Shown: one piece after another, positions 9,417 to 17,405 of the stretch
How positions within the stretch are numbered: the first letter of the stretch is position 1
How the letters are laid out: each line of letters starts with the position of its first letter
Assembly: GCA_937894065.1 (NCBI GenBank)
Contig: CALCST010000036.1
Span: 1-64,000 of the forward strand
DNA from: an uncultured Parabacteroides sp.
GTDB lineage: Bacteria > Bacteroidota > Bacteroidia > Bacteroidales > Tannerellaceae
Direction: 5' to 3'
DNA length: 64,000 nucleotides
Program-made: the position numbers and the translations under genes
The notes under the pieces: generated by a model
Told to the model about the DNA's origin: nothing
What the model saw: only the letters and a program-made list of their open reading frames with translations
Databases searched by the model: none

Positions 9417-9856
9417 ATTTTGGATACATAGGTGTTTTTATCGCCTCTTTCCTTGCTGCGACAATTTTACCATTCAGTAGTGAGGTAGTTTTGACCGGTG
9501 TGCTTCTTGCCGGCGCTTCTTATTGGCCATGTATGATTGCTGCCACTTTAGGCAATTTCCTTGGCGGAATGAGTTGCTATTGGTTAGGAATGTTGGGAAA
9601 AGTGGAGTGGATTGAGAAATACCTCAAATTGGATAAGGTAAAATTGCAGAAAGTGCAAAATTGGATTGAGGGAAAAGGTTCATGGATGGCATTCTTCGTT
9701 TTTTTACCTGGCATTGGTGATTTTATTGCTGTTGCTCTTGGTTTCCTTCGTGGTAATGTATGGATTGTTGCTATTTCAATGTTTTTGGGCAAAGCCTTGA
9801 GATATTGGGTATGGATGGAAATGGTGTATAAAGTTCAGGAAGTTGCAGCATTCTAA
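9401..9856 (+). CDS. Small VTT-domain (YqaA/DedA-type) membrane protein
   Basis: 151 residues with the layout of the SNARE-associated/VTT family: a re-entrant N-terminal segment (IGVFIASFLAATILPFSSEV, about 9-28), a Gly-rich helix (ATLGNFLGGMSCYWLG, about 48-63), an amphipathic middle, then the family's second re-entrant signature (FFVFLPGIGDFIAVALGFLR, about 98-117) and a last helix. The length matches the short YqaA subgroup rather than full DedA proteins. DedA-type proteins act in undecaprenyl-phosphate or phospholipid flipping; the substrate of YqaA is not settled. The start codon overlaps the end of the upstream membrane-protein gene. Confidence 0.87.
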   Translation: MEFLIDFGYIGVFIASFLAATILPFSSEVVLTGVLLAGASYWPCMIAATLGNFLGGMSCYWLGMLGKVEWIEKYLKLDKVKLQKVQNWIEGKGSWMAFFVFLPGIGDFIAVALGFLRGNVWIVAISMFLGKALRYWVWMEMVYKVQEVAAF

Positions 9857-9870
9857 TAATAAGGATATAA

Positions 9871-9915
9871 TAAAAAAGAACCCCGACTGTTCTGGACAGC
9901 CGGGGTTTATTATTT
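9871..9915. terminator. Bidirectional terminator
   Basis: CCCCG-CTGT and ACAG-CGGGG arms with an A tract on the left and a T tract on the right serve both converging genes. Confidence 0.85.
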
Positions 9916-9934
9916 TTATCTTATTGGAATCTTA

Positions 9935-11626
9935 TTATTTTACCAATGCAGTGAAATCTGAGTTAGTAGCATATTTAGCAAATTCCAAATCGATAGCAGC
10001 TTCTTTCTTCATGTTGCTGTCTTTAGCAATAGCGTCTTTCAAGTTGCTGATTACGCCGTTTGCATCGTTAGTACGAGCAGCAACGATAGCTTTCAAGTAA
10101 GAAGTTGTAGCGTCAGCTTTAGCAACACCGTTCAAAGTCTGAGAAGCTTTGCTGTAATCTTTTGTCAAGATCTGAGCCAAAGCAGCATTGTTAGATTTGA
10201 TTGAACCGAATGAGTTAACAGCCTTAGCATATTCGCCCTGTTTCAAGTAAAGAACACCAAGAGCTTCGCTCAATTCTGCAACGCCAGAAGCGCTACCGAA
10301 CAACTGCTGAGCCTTAGCCTGGTCACCCTTAGTCAAAGCGATCAAACCTAAGTTCATGTTAGATTCAGGATTGTTCTTAACTGAGTTAGCTTTGTTGAAC
10401 ATCTGTTCAGCCTTAGCCAAGTCACCAGCACGGAATGCCATCATACCGATGTTGTTCCATGTACGGTAGTCGTTAGGATACAATTCAGAAGCTTTGTTAT
10501 AGATAGTAGCTTTTTCTGCATCATTGTTAGTCAATGTAGCAGCGTAAAGGATTTCTTCAACGTTCAATTCTTTAGGATTGCTCTTAGCCAAAGCAGAGAT
10601 TTCGTCATCAGATTTACCGATGATTTCAATGTTAGCGATCAAGCGTGAACGACGCAACTGAGGCAAGATTTCTTCAGCCAATGTGCTGAATACAGAAGAA
10701 ATGTTTTTGATTTCCTGTTCGCGCTGTTCAGAATCTTTGTACATTGAAAGAACACGCAATACCAAGTCTTTGTCCTGGATGTTTGATTTAGAAACCAATT
10801 CCTGGAAGCCTTCCCAGTCCTGAGCAGTATATTTAGCGTCAACTGGAACGTCAACTTTCATCTTCTTCAATTCTTTAGCCAAATATTTAGAAGTGTTACC
10901 TTCACGTCTTTCAGCCAAACCTTCATTCAATTTCAAACCACCATCAGGAGAAGCGTAAGCCTGGATTTCGATTGCTACGTTCTGGTTAGGAGCTTCGTCT
11001 GCATTCTTAACCAAGTCTTTCCAGTCAGCGATTTCGTCTTTCTTCAACTCTTTAGAGCGAAGTTCAGCCTGCTGGATCAAGAACATGATGTTTGCATCGT
11101 GAGCTTCTTTGATGATGCGCTGGAATTTATCAGCAGCGATAGCAGCGTTAGCTGTAGCAGCGTCTGCCAATTCTGAAGTAGCGATTACACCTTCACCGAT
11201 TTTCAAATCAGGCAATTTAACAGTTTTGTTTTTGATTTTAGCGTCGAATGTCAAATACAATTCAGATTTTTTCATTTCTGGTTTGTAAGTGAAATTAGAT
11301 TTCATTGTAACATTGCCGCCCTGTTTGTAAGCAATAACTTGGTTGTTACCCTGAACTTTTTCACCCTGGTAAGTGTAAGAAGTTCCCCAAGCTTCGCCGC
11401 CTTCATAACGGATTACCGGAGTAACAGTTACTACAGCTTTTTTGTTGAACCATTTTGCTGGGAATGTAGCGTTGATAGTAACAGGAACTTTACCACCGAT
11501 AGCTTCCATCGGCTGTGGTTCTGCTTTAACGTATTCTTCTGCTAACGGTTTCAATTTGTTAGAACAAGAAGAAAAAGTCAAAATAGCTGCCAATACTAAG
11601 AAAGGCAATAAAAACTTTCTGTTCAT
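9935..11626 (-). CDS. TPR-repeat outer-membrane lipoprotein
   Basis: A 563-residue lipoprotein: MNRKFLLPFLVLAAILTFSSCS has a lipobox ending at Cys21. The N-terminal half forms beta-rich domains (about 25-150), followed by a stretch (about 205-260) resembling an OmpA-like fold (AIEIQAYASPDGG, then AERR). The C-terminal half (about 350-560) consists of tetratricopeptide-type helical repeats (for example NDYRTWNNIGMMAFRAGDLA). It is highly codon-biased, so probably abundant. Orthologues are widespread in Bacteroidales as TPR/OmpA-like lipoproteins, and a structural role linking the outer membrane to peptidoglycan or to partner proteins is plausible but not proven. It has its own promoter and terminator. 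Confidence 0.85.
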   Translation of the reverse strand: MNRKFLLPFLVLAAILTFSSCSNKLKPLAEEYVKAEPQPMEAIGGKVPVTINATFPAKWFNKKAVVTVTPVIRYEGGEAWGTSYTYQGEKVQGNNQVIAYKQGGNVTMKSNFTYKPEMKKSELYLTFDAKIKNKTVKLPDLKIGEGVIATSELADAATANAAIAADKFQRIIKEAHDANIMFLIQQAELRSKELKKDEIADWKDLVKNADEAPNQNVAIEIQAYASPDGGLKLNEGLAERREGNTSKYLAKELKKMKVDVPVDAKYTAQDWEGFQELVSKSNIQDKDLVLRVLSMYKDSEQREQEIKNISSVFSTLAEEILPQLRRSRLIANIEIIGKSDDEISALAKSNPKELNVEEILYAATLTNNDAEKATIYNKASELYPNDYRTWNNIGMMAFRAGDLAKAEQMFNKANSVKNNPESNMNLGLIALTKGDQAKAQQLFGSASGVAELSEALGVLYLKQGEYAKAVNSFGSIKSNNAALAQILTKDYSKASQTLNGVAKADATTSYLKAIVAARTNDANGVISNLKDAIAKDSNMKKEAAIDLEFAKYATNSDFTALVK

Positions 11627-11698
11627 AATTGTTGTAAGTTTAAATAAAATGTTTGTATATATTTTTTAATCTTTTCTACCTAACACATAACCAAGTGA

Positions 11699-11706
11699 CA
11701 AAAGTA
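11699..11706 (-). promoter_or_regulatory. -7 box for the TPR lipoprotein gene
   Basis: TACTTTTG on the minus strand, 73 bp upstream of the ATG; a perfect TAnnTTTG. Confidence 0.65.
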
Positions 11707-11794
11707 CAGCATTTTTTTAATTTGGATATCAAACTTGCTTTAAAATATTTAAGGAAAAGTGCTTTTTATGTAAATATCAAGGTGAAAACAGATA

Positions 11795-14047
11795 CTATAA
11801 TACTATTTTCTTTGTCACAGACTGATTTTTCCCCTCAACTTTTATAATATAAATGCCTTGGTTGATATTTTTAGGATTGATTATGTTTTCTTTCTGAAGA
11901 TTGCTAGAATATTCTACCAGCTCACCTTTCATTGAATAAATCCTGAAATAAGAATCTTTTGCAGTCTCTTCATCCGGGAAAATTATCCGTATTTCTTTTG
12001 TTGAATTCTCAACATAGATTATTATATCTTCCGAAGCTGGTGAGGTGACATCTTCGTTTGAAACTAAAGTCTTGTATTCTATCACAGGATCCAAATATAA
12101 TGATGTGGCAAAACCTGCTGCTGCATATTCTGTTGATTTTTTCCAAATATCTTTCTCTTTTATCCATGTAGTAGCTCCACTTATACAACCTTTGGGAAGA
12201 TTGTACGCTGCAAAAGATACTTCATCAGATGCTTGTTGAATTTTGTAACCTATATAAAATCTATTATTGACTTTAACGGGAGTTTCAAATCGGATAAAAT
12301 GTTCTTGCGCTCGTCCAAGTGGTTTGTTTGTTTCAATAAATGAGTCATTCTCCAAGTTAAGATAACTAGGCTTGAACGTTTCACTATATAATAATGTATA
12401 GGGAGAATTATTGTTGCTGTCATAAACAACAATTTCCACATTCAAATTATCAGTAGATTTACCTATTTCTGGAGTCACAATATAAGTACCATGAAGAATC
12501 GCATCTCCTGATAGAGAATATTCCTCAAGATATTCGGAATTTCCTGAAGAATTATTTCCAAACAAAGGTTTAGAATCAGTTGAAGAATAAGCTGAACACT
12601 CTATTTTCTCTTTTTGACCTGAGTCTCCAACATTACTCAGTCTGAAACATGACGTGTTTGAATATGGATTCATCCCTTCGCAGTCTTTAGCTCCAGTATT
12701 TTGTGGGTCAAGCCAGTGTTTTAACTGTTTGTTCTCTTCTTTTTGCTGGTCCCATATTTTAGAAAGAGAATAAAAATAGTCATTATATGGTGAACCTTTT
12801 TTTGATTGTCCTCCACTCAGTGCCCCAATTATCCTATTATTTGAGTTGAATAGGGCAGAACCGGAAGAACCTCCGGCTGTGTATCCTATATCCCATTTCT
12901 CAATATACCAATGTGATTGGGCAAAAAAAGGAAAGCTACTGCTTGTGAAGGTCTTTAGTTCTACATTATTATATGTCAGACTAATTCGTTTTGTAGAATA
13001 TGACGGATGCTGTATGCAAAAGAAAGGAGATTTCCCTGCATTTTCGATATTCCAACCTGCAAGATAAGGTTGATAATAAACAGGAGGAAGCTCTAAAAGC
13101 TCTAGTAGAGCCATGTCATTCCCTTCGGATACGGCTCTATAATGTGCCGAAGCTGTTGTCATTTCCTCCGTTCCTCTGAGTATAGTTTTACACAACGGAC
13201 TGTTATAATTGTAAAAACAAACGATGGAGTTAGCAACTTTCTCGTAATCCGGATTAGTAATAGTAAATGATTTGTTCAGGCAATGCGATGCTGTCAACAA
13301 ATAAGGCTTTCCGTCTTTTTGTATATTATTTATTAATGTACCTGTACAGCCTGTCGTTCCGTCAATTATCATCAGAACGACACTGTGACCCAGTTCATTA
13401 TAACTGCTTGAACTGTCTGCATAACAGCTAAGAGGAGGAATTTCATCAAGTGATCCTTTTCCTTCTTCCGGTTCTTTGCCTTTGAAATCACGGTAACCAT
13501 GGTTTACCTCTCCAACTGTCAGTCTTCCCGGAAATTCTGCCAGTCTGGGTTCCTGATACTCAATTATTATTCTTTCGCCGGTAATTGGTGCAACAGGCAA
13601 TATGTCAAGTTCAGAATTATTTTCATTGGTGAATGAGCCAAGTATTTGTGTTTGGGTTTCGTCATATAAGAAAAGTTTTGCACCTGCAGGTAATTCATAT
13701 TCACTGAACAAAACATTGATAGATAATGCGCCGGGAGAATAAATGCCAAGTCGCCAAACTTTTGTCCCGTCTTCCAGGATAAATGAATTTCCTGAATTAC
13801 TTCTGTTGAAGTTTGTCATAAATTTATAGGCAAAACGAAATCCGCTCCTGTGGTCTGACTCGTTCAGCGAGTCAATACGGAGTTCTTCTGCCATATCAAA
13901 ATATGGCATCTGTTCATAAACAATATTCTGAGTACTTCGCAATGAAGTCAAAGGAAGAGGCGAACCTCCATGACTGACTTGTGCAGTGACTTTTCCGATA
14001 AACAGGATAACAAGACTTAACGTCAATATAAATCTGTACTTTTCCAT
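11795..14047 (-). CDS. Secreted trypsin-like serine endopeptidase with T9SS sorting domain
   Basis: A 750-residue exported protein (signal peptide ending in KVTAQ, about residue 23). After a beta-rich N-terminal region comes a chymotrypsin-fold domain (about 200-440) with the catalytic triad His255 (LTASHCLN), Asp311 (GNDMALLE) and Ser395 (GGSSGSALF), as in Achromobacter/Lysobacter-type lysyl endopeptidases. A beta-sandwich region of about 200 residues follows. The end (IYSMKGELVEYSS, then QGIYIIKVEGKNQ and a basic tip) fits a type A T9SS C-terminal sorting domain. Inference: it crosses the outer membrane by T9SS and is cleaved there by PorU, whose gene lies at 61004. Primary specificity cannot be read. 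Confidence 0.88.
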   Translation of the reverse strand: MEKYRFILTLSLVILFIGKVTAQVSHGGSPLPLTSLRSTQNIVYEQMPYFDMAEELRIDSLNESDHRSGFRFAYKFMTNFNRSNSGNSFILEDGTKVWRLGIYSPGALSINVLFSEYELPAGAKLFLYDETQTQILGSFTNENNSELDILPVAPITGERIIIEYQEPRLAEFPGRLTVGEVNHGYRDFKGKEPEEGKGSLDEIPPLSCYADSSSSYNELGHSVVLMIIDGTTGCTGTLINNIQKDGKPYLLTASHCLNKSFTITNPDYEKVANSIVCFYNYNSPLCKTILRGTEEMTTASAHYRAVSEGNDMALLELLELPPVYYQPYLAGWNIENAGKSPFFCIQHPSYSTKRISLTYNNVELKTFTSSSFPFFAQSHWYIEKWDIGYTAGGSSGSALFNSNNRIIGALSGGQSKKGSPYNDYFYSLSKIWDQQKEENKQLKHWLDPQNTGAKDCEGMNPYSNTSCFRLSNVGDSGQKEKIECSAYSSTDSKPLFGNNSSGNSEYLEEYSLSGDAILHGTYIVTPEIGKSTDNLNVEIVVYDSNNNSPYTLLYSETFKPSYLNLENDSFIETNKPLGRAQEHFIRFETPVKVNNRFYIGYKIQQASDEVSFAAYNLPKGCISGATTWIKEKDIWKKSTEYAAAGFATSLYLDPVIEYKTLVSNEDVTSPASEDIIIYVENSTKEIRIIFPDEETAKDSYFRIYSMKGELVEYSSNLQKENIINPKNINQGIYIIKVEGKNQSVTKKIVL

Positions 14048-14115
14048 AATGTTGCGAATATAGTGAAAGTATATTGATTTCCCATTTTTTTTATGTCTAT
14101 CTCAGCTTTTTTCGT

Positions 14116-14123
14116 TAAGTTTG
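14116..14123 (+). promoter_or_regulatory. -7 box upstream of fumarase
   Basis: TAAGTTTG fits TAnnTTTG, 55 bp before the ATG at 14179. Confidence 0.5.
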
Positions 14124-14178
14124 CCATGAAAATAGTATTGTATTTAAACCAATAATATATCATAAAAATATAAAGAAT

Positions 14179-15828
14179 ATGGCAACACCTTCATTCAAGT
14201 ATCAGCCGATGTTCGAACACGGACATGATACAACTGAGTATTATTTGCTTACAAAAGACTATGTGTCTGTTTCTGAATTCGAAGGAAAACCAATCCTGAA
14301 GATCGCAAAAGAAGGTCTTACAGCGATGGCAAATGCGGCTTTCCGTGATGTTTCTTTCATGCTTCGCCGTTCTCACAATGAGCAGGTAGCAAAAATCCTT
14401 AGCGATCCGGAAGCTAGCGACAATGATAAATATGTAGCTTTGACTTTCTTGCGCAATGCTGAAGTTGCAAGCAAAGGTTTGCTTCCTTTCTGCCAGGATA
14501 CTGGTACTGCAATTATTCACGGTGAAAAAGGTCAGCAGGTTTGGACTGGATATTGCGATGAAGAAGCTTTGTCAGAAGGTGTTTTCAAAACATATACTGA
14601 AGAAAATCTTCGCTATTCACAGAACGCTCCGTTGACAATGTATGAAGAAGTCAACACTAAATGTAACTTGCCTGCTCAGATTGACATCGAAGCAACTGAA
14701 GGTATGGAATATAACTTCCTTTGCGTAACTAAAGGTGGTGGTTCTGCTAACAAAACATATTTGTATCAGGAAACAAAAGCTATCCTTAATCCTGCAACTT
14801 TGGTTCCTTTCTTGGTTGAAAAGATGAAAACTCTTGGAACTGCAGCTTGTCCTCCTTATCATATTGCTTTCGTTATTGGTGGTACTTCTGCTGAAAAGAA
14901 CTTGTTGACAGTTAAGTTGGCTTCAACTCGCTTCTATGATAATTTGCCTACAACAGGTAATGAAGGTGGACGTGCTTTCCGTGATATCGAATTGGAAAAA
15001 CAGGTTCTGGAAGAAGCTCACAAGATTGGTTTGGGTGCACAGTTCGGTGGTAAATATTATGCTCATGACGTACGTATCATCCGTTTGCCTCGTCACGGTG
15101 CTTCTTGTCCTGTAGGTTTGGGCGTTTCTTGCTCTGCAGACCGTAACATCCGTTGTAAGATTAACAAGGATGGTATTTGGATTGAAAAACTTGATTCAAA
15201 TCCAGGTGAATTGATTCCTGAAGAATTGCGCAAGGCAGGTGAAGGCAATGCTGTTAAGATTGACTTGAATCGTCCGATGAATGAAATCCTTGCAGAATTG
15301 GATAAATATCCTGTTGCAACACGTTTGTCTTTGAACGGAACAATCATTGTTGGCCGTGATATCGCTCACGCAAAATTGAAAGAACGCTTGGATCGTGGTG
15401 AAGACTTACCACAGTATATCAAGGATCATCCTATTTATTATGCTGGTCCTGCTAAGACTCCTGCTGGAATGGCTTGTGGTTCTATGGGCCCGACAACTGC
15501 AGGTCGTATGGACCCGTATGTTGATTTGTTCCAGAGCCACGGCGGTAGCATGATTATGTTGGCAAAAGGTAACCGTAGCCAGCAGGTAACAGATGCTTGT
15601 AAGAAACACGGTGGTTTCTATTTGGGTTCAATTGGTGGTCCTGCTGCTATTTTGGCTCAGAACAATATCAAGAGCATTGAATGCGTTGAATATCCGGAAT
15701 TGGGAATGGAAGCAATCTGGAAAATTGAAGTTGAAGACTTCCCTGCATTTATCCTTGTAGATAATAAGGGTAACGACTTCTTCAAGCAGATTCAGTCTCG
15801 TTGCTCAGATTGCAAATTGCAGAAATAA
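14179..15828 (+). CDS. fumB: Class I fumarate hydratase (iron-sulfur)
   Basis: Hydrates fumarate to malate or the reverse; in anaerobic Bacteroidales the reverse reaction supplies fumarate for respiration. At 549 residues it is the long single-chain form carrying both alpha and beta domains of the class I, [4Fe-4S]-dependent enzymes (FumA/FumB type). Candidate cluster cysteines are in LPFCQDTGT (about 105), GLGVSCSAD (about 318) and the region beyond. The beta-domain signature GPTTAGRMDPY is near residue 440. It is cytoplasmic and oxygen-sensitive. It is monocistronic, followed by a long hairpin terminator. Whether to call it fumA or fumB is arbitrary. Confidence 0.95.
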   Translation: MATPSFKYQPMFEHGHDTTEYYLLTKDYVSVSEFEGKPILKIAKEGLTAMANAAFRDVSFMLRRSHNEQVAKILSDPEASDNDKYVALTFLRNAEVASKGLLPFCQDTGTAIIHGEKGQQVWTGYCDEEALSEGVFKTYTEENLRYSQNAPLTMYEEVNTKCNLPAQIDIEATEGMEYNFLCVTKGGGSANKTYLYQETKAILNPATLVPFLVEKMKTLGTAACPPYHIAFVIGGTSAEKNLLTVKLASTRFYDNLPTTGNEGGRAFRDIELEKQVLEEAHKIGLGAQFGGKYYAHDVRIIRLPRHGASCPVGLGVSCSADRNIRCKINKDGIWIEKLDSNPGELIPEELRKAGEGNAVKIDLNRPMNEILAELDKYPVATRLSLNGTIIVGRDIAHAKLKERLDRGEDLPQYIKDHPIYYAGPAKTPAGMACGSMGPTTAGRMDPYVDLFQSHGGSMIMLAKGNRSQQVTDACKKHGGFYLGSIGGPAAILAQNNIKSIECVEYPELGMEAIWKIEVEDFPAFILVDNKGNDFFKQIQSRCSDCKLQK

Positions 15829-15871
15829 TTTGTAATTTAAGTTTCGTATATTTTAGAGTGACTTGAATATA

Positions 15872-15930
15872 AAAGGCACAAAGCCACAGAGTTAAAATAA
15901 ATTCTCTGAGCTTTGTGCCTTTCTGTTTTT
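15872..15930 (+). terminator. Terminator of fumarase
   Basis: AAAGGCACAAAGC pairs with GCTTTGTGCCTTT (one small bulge), with an inner CAGAG/CTCTG stem and a trailing T run. Confidence 0.8.
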
Positions 15931-15943
15931 TATGCTGAAAATA

Positions 15944-16041
15944 CATCCGAATGTAATTCGGATTACTTCCGTATATATTTCAATTTACATCCGTATATAT
16001 TTCCACATACATACGGATGCATTTTCGTGAACATATATATA
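15944..16041. repeat. Palindrome array B: diverged, 22-bp period
   Basis: Positions 15944, 15966, 15988, 16010 and 16032 start units CATCCGAATG, CTTCCGTATA, CATCCGTATA, CATACGGATG and CATATATATA, again separated by exactly 12 bp each. The cores are less palindromic than in arrays C and D, so this looks like an older or eroded array. The gene-free stretch 15829-16230 otherwise holds the fumarase terminator and two unassigned hairpins near 16174-16185 and 16203-16220. Confidence 0.65.
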
Positions 16042-16230
16042 GTTTCTTTATTAAAAACAATAGTGTGAAAATATGTTCTTAAATCACATGATATCTCTGG
16101 ATATTAATATTATACAGGAGTTGTGAAACTTGTAAAAACAAAACACCTGTTATTCCCCTGAAAATATTTGACATTTCGAACGAAACAAAGGATATTTCAG
16201 AGAAAACATAGGCATGTTTTTCCCCTGAAT

Positions 16231-17121
16231 TTATCTTTTCGTTTTTGCAATCATAAATGTAATAGCAGCAACCGAAAGCAGAATACCGACTATGATATTT
16301 GTAGTCAGAGGTTCACCGAATACTACAGTACCGATAAGGATTGCAGTAACCGGTTCGAACACTCCTAAAACCGAAGCCTTTGTTGCTCCGATATTTCGTG
16401 TAGCAATAGCTAGAGTGGCAGTTGAAACAATAGTTGGAAGTATTGCGAGACCTATTAAATTAAGCCATGCCATATTCCCTGTCAATCCATTGGTTATTCC
16501 TGTGTCAGAAATCATTATTTTACCCATAAAAATAATTGCACCAACACTAAGAGCATAAAATGTAAGAAGAGTATTTGATATGTCTTTGATAATTTTACTT
16601 CGGTTAATAATCACTATGAACAAAGCATAAACCAAGGCTGAACCTAATGACAGAATAACGCCTGTTGGATTTATTGCCTGAGAAGAATCGCCCTGTGTCA
16701 TGATTACAACTCCTACGAAAGTCAGGAAAATGGATAACCATACTGGCCATGAAGGAACAACACGGAGAAATACCATGATAATTGCAACAAGGACAGGATA
16801 TAGAAATATTAGAGTTGTAGCTAGTCCCGACGCTATGTAGTTATATGCTTCAAACAGGAAAATACTACTTGAAGTATAAAGCATTCCGAGAATAAGCAGA
16901 ACTACAGCCTGTTTCCACGAAATTTTGAAGCTTTGTCTGCTAAGTAATAAGAATCCGCCTAAAAATAATACAGCTATAGCATATCGGAAAAATAGGATAG
17001 ACTCAACTGAAGCTCCATTTTTCATTAAAGGAACACCAAATAAAGGGTTTAGTCCATAAGTAATACCGGTAATTATTCCCGCGGGATAACCGATAATTGC
17101 ATTTTTACTAAGAGTTTTCAT
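16231..17121 (-). CDS. EamA-family (drug/metabolite superfamily) exporter
   Basis: 296 residues with ten predicted membrane helices formed by two EamA repeats (about 12-140 and 155-290). The Gly/Pro-rich motif GVFEPVTAILIGTVVFGEPL near residue 245 is the usual signature of helices 9-10. Members export amino acids, metabolites or drugs; the substrate cannot be deduced. It is in the inner membrane and monocistronic, with a promoter candidate at 17222-17229 and a perfect 16-bp palindrome in the leader at 17165-17180. Confidence 0.92.
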   Translation of the reverse strand: MKTLSKNAIIGYPAGIITGITYGLNPLFGVPLMKNGASVESILFFRYAIAVLFLGGFLLLSRQSFKISWKQAVVLLILGMLYTSSSIFLFEAYNYIASGLATTLIFLYPVLVAIIMVFLRVVPSWPVWLSIFLTFVGVVIMTQGDSSQAINPTGVILSLGSALVYALFIVIINRSKIIKDISNTLLTFYALSVGAIIFMGKIMISDTGITNGLTGNMAWLNLIGLAILPTIVSTATLAIATRNIGATKASVLGVFEPVTAILIGTVVFGEPLTTNIIVGILLSVAAITFMIAKTKR

Positions 17122-17164
17122 ATTTGTTTTTTTATTTAAATTTCAAATGTCGTTCAACTGTCTA

Positions 17165-17180
17165 CATTGAAATTTCAATG
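17165..17180. promoter_or_regulatory. Perfect 16-bp palindrome, possible operator
   Basis: CATTGAAATTTCAATG lies between the EamA exporter start (17121) and its -7 box, so a bound dimer could block transcription. No adjacent regulator gene is present. Confidence 0.4.
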
Positions 17181-17221
17181 CTTTATAACATTGCTTGTTT
17201 ATTATAATACTTTTGGGGGCA

Positions 17222-17229
17222 CAAAATTA
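17222..17229 (-). promoter_or_regulatory. -7 box for the EamA exporter
   Basis: TAATTTTG on the minus strand. A plus-strand TACTTTTG at 17208-17215 almost abuts it and may start a long hppA leader. Confidence 0.45.
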
Positions 17230-17405
17230 CTGAGATTTATTGTTAGGTATGTGTGTTTGATAAATAATTTGTTTTGCAAACAAGGAAATATAGGTGTTAA
17301 TCTCGTTTCTTTTTTAGTTTATTTTACGTGATTTTTGAATGTTATTTTATTATTATACTTAACTTTAGGGAGAATCAGAGCTATCCATTTTAAATCTATT
17401 ACTAT

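Noticed and set aside
9843..10100. Plus-strand open frame
   Set aside because: It runs through the bidirectional terminator and then antisense to the highly codon-biased TPR lipoprotein gene; no signal of its own.
16174..16220. A sixth palindrome array
   Set aside because: Two small hairpins (TTTCG-AA-CGAAA and AAAACAT-AGGC-ATGTTTT) occur here, but their spacing does not follow the 12-bp linker rule.
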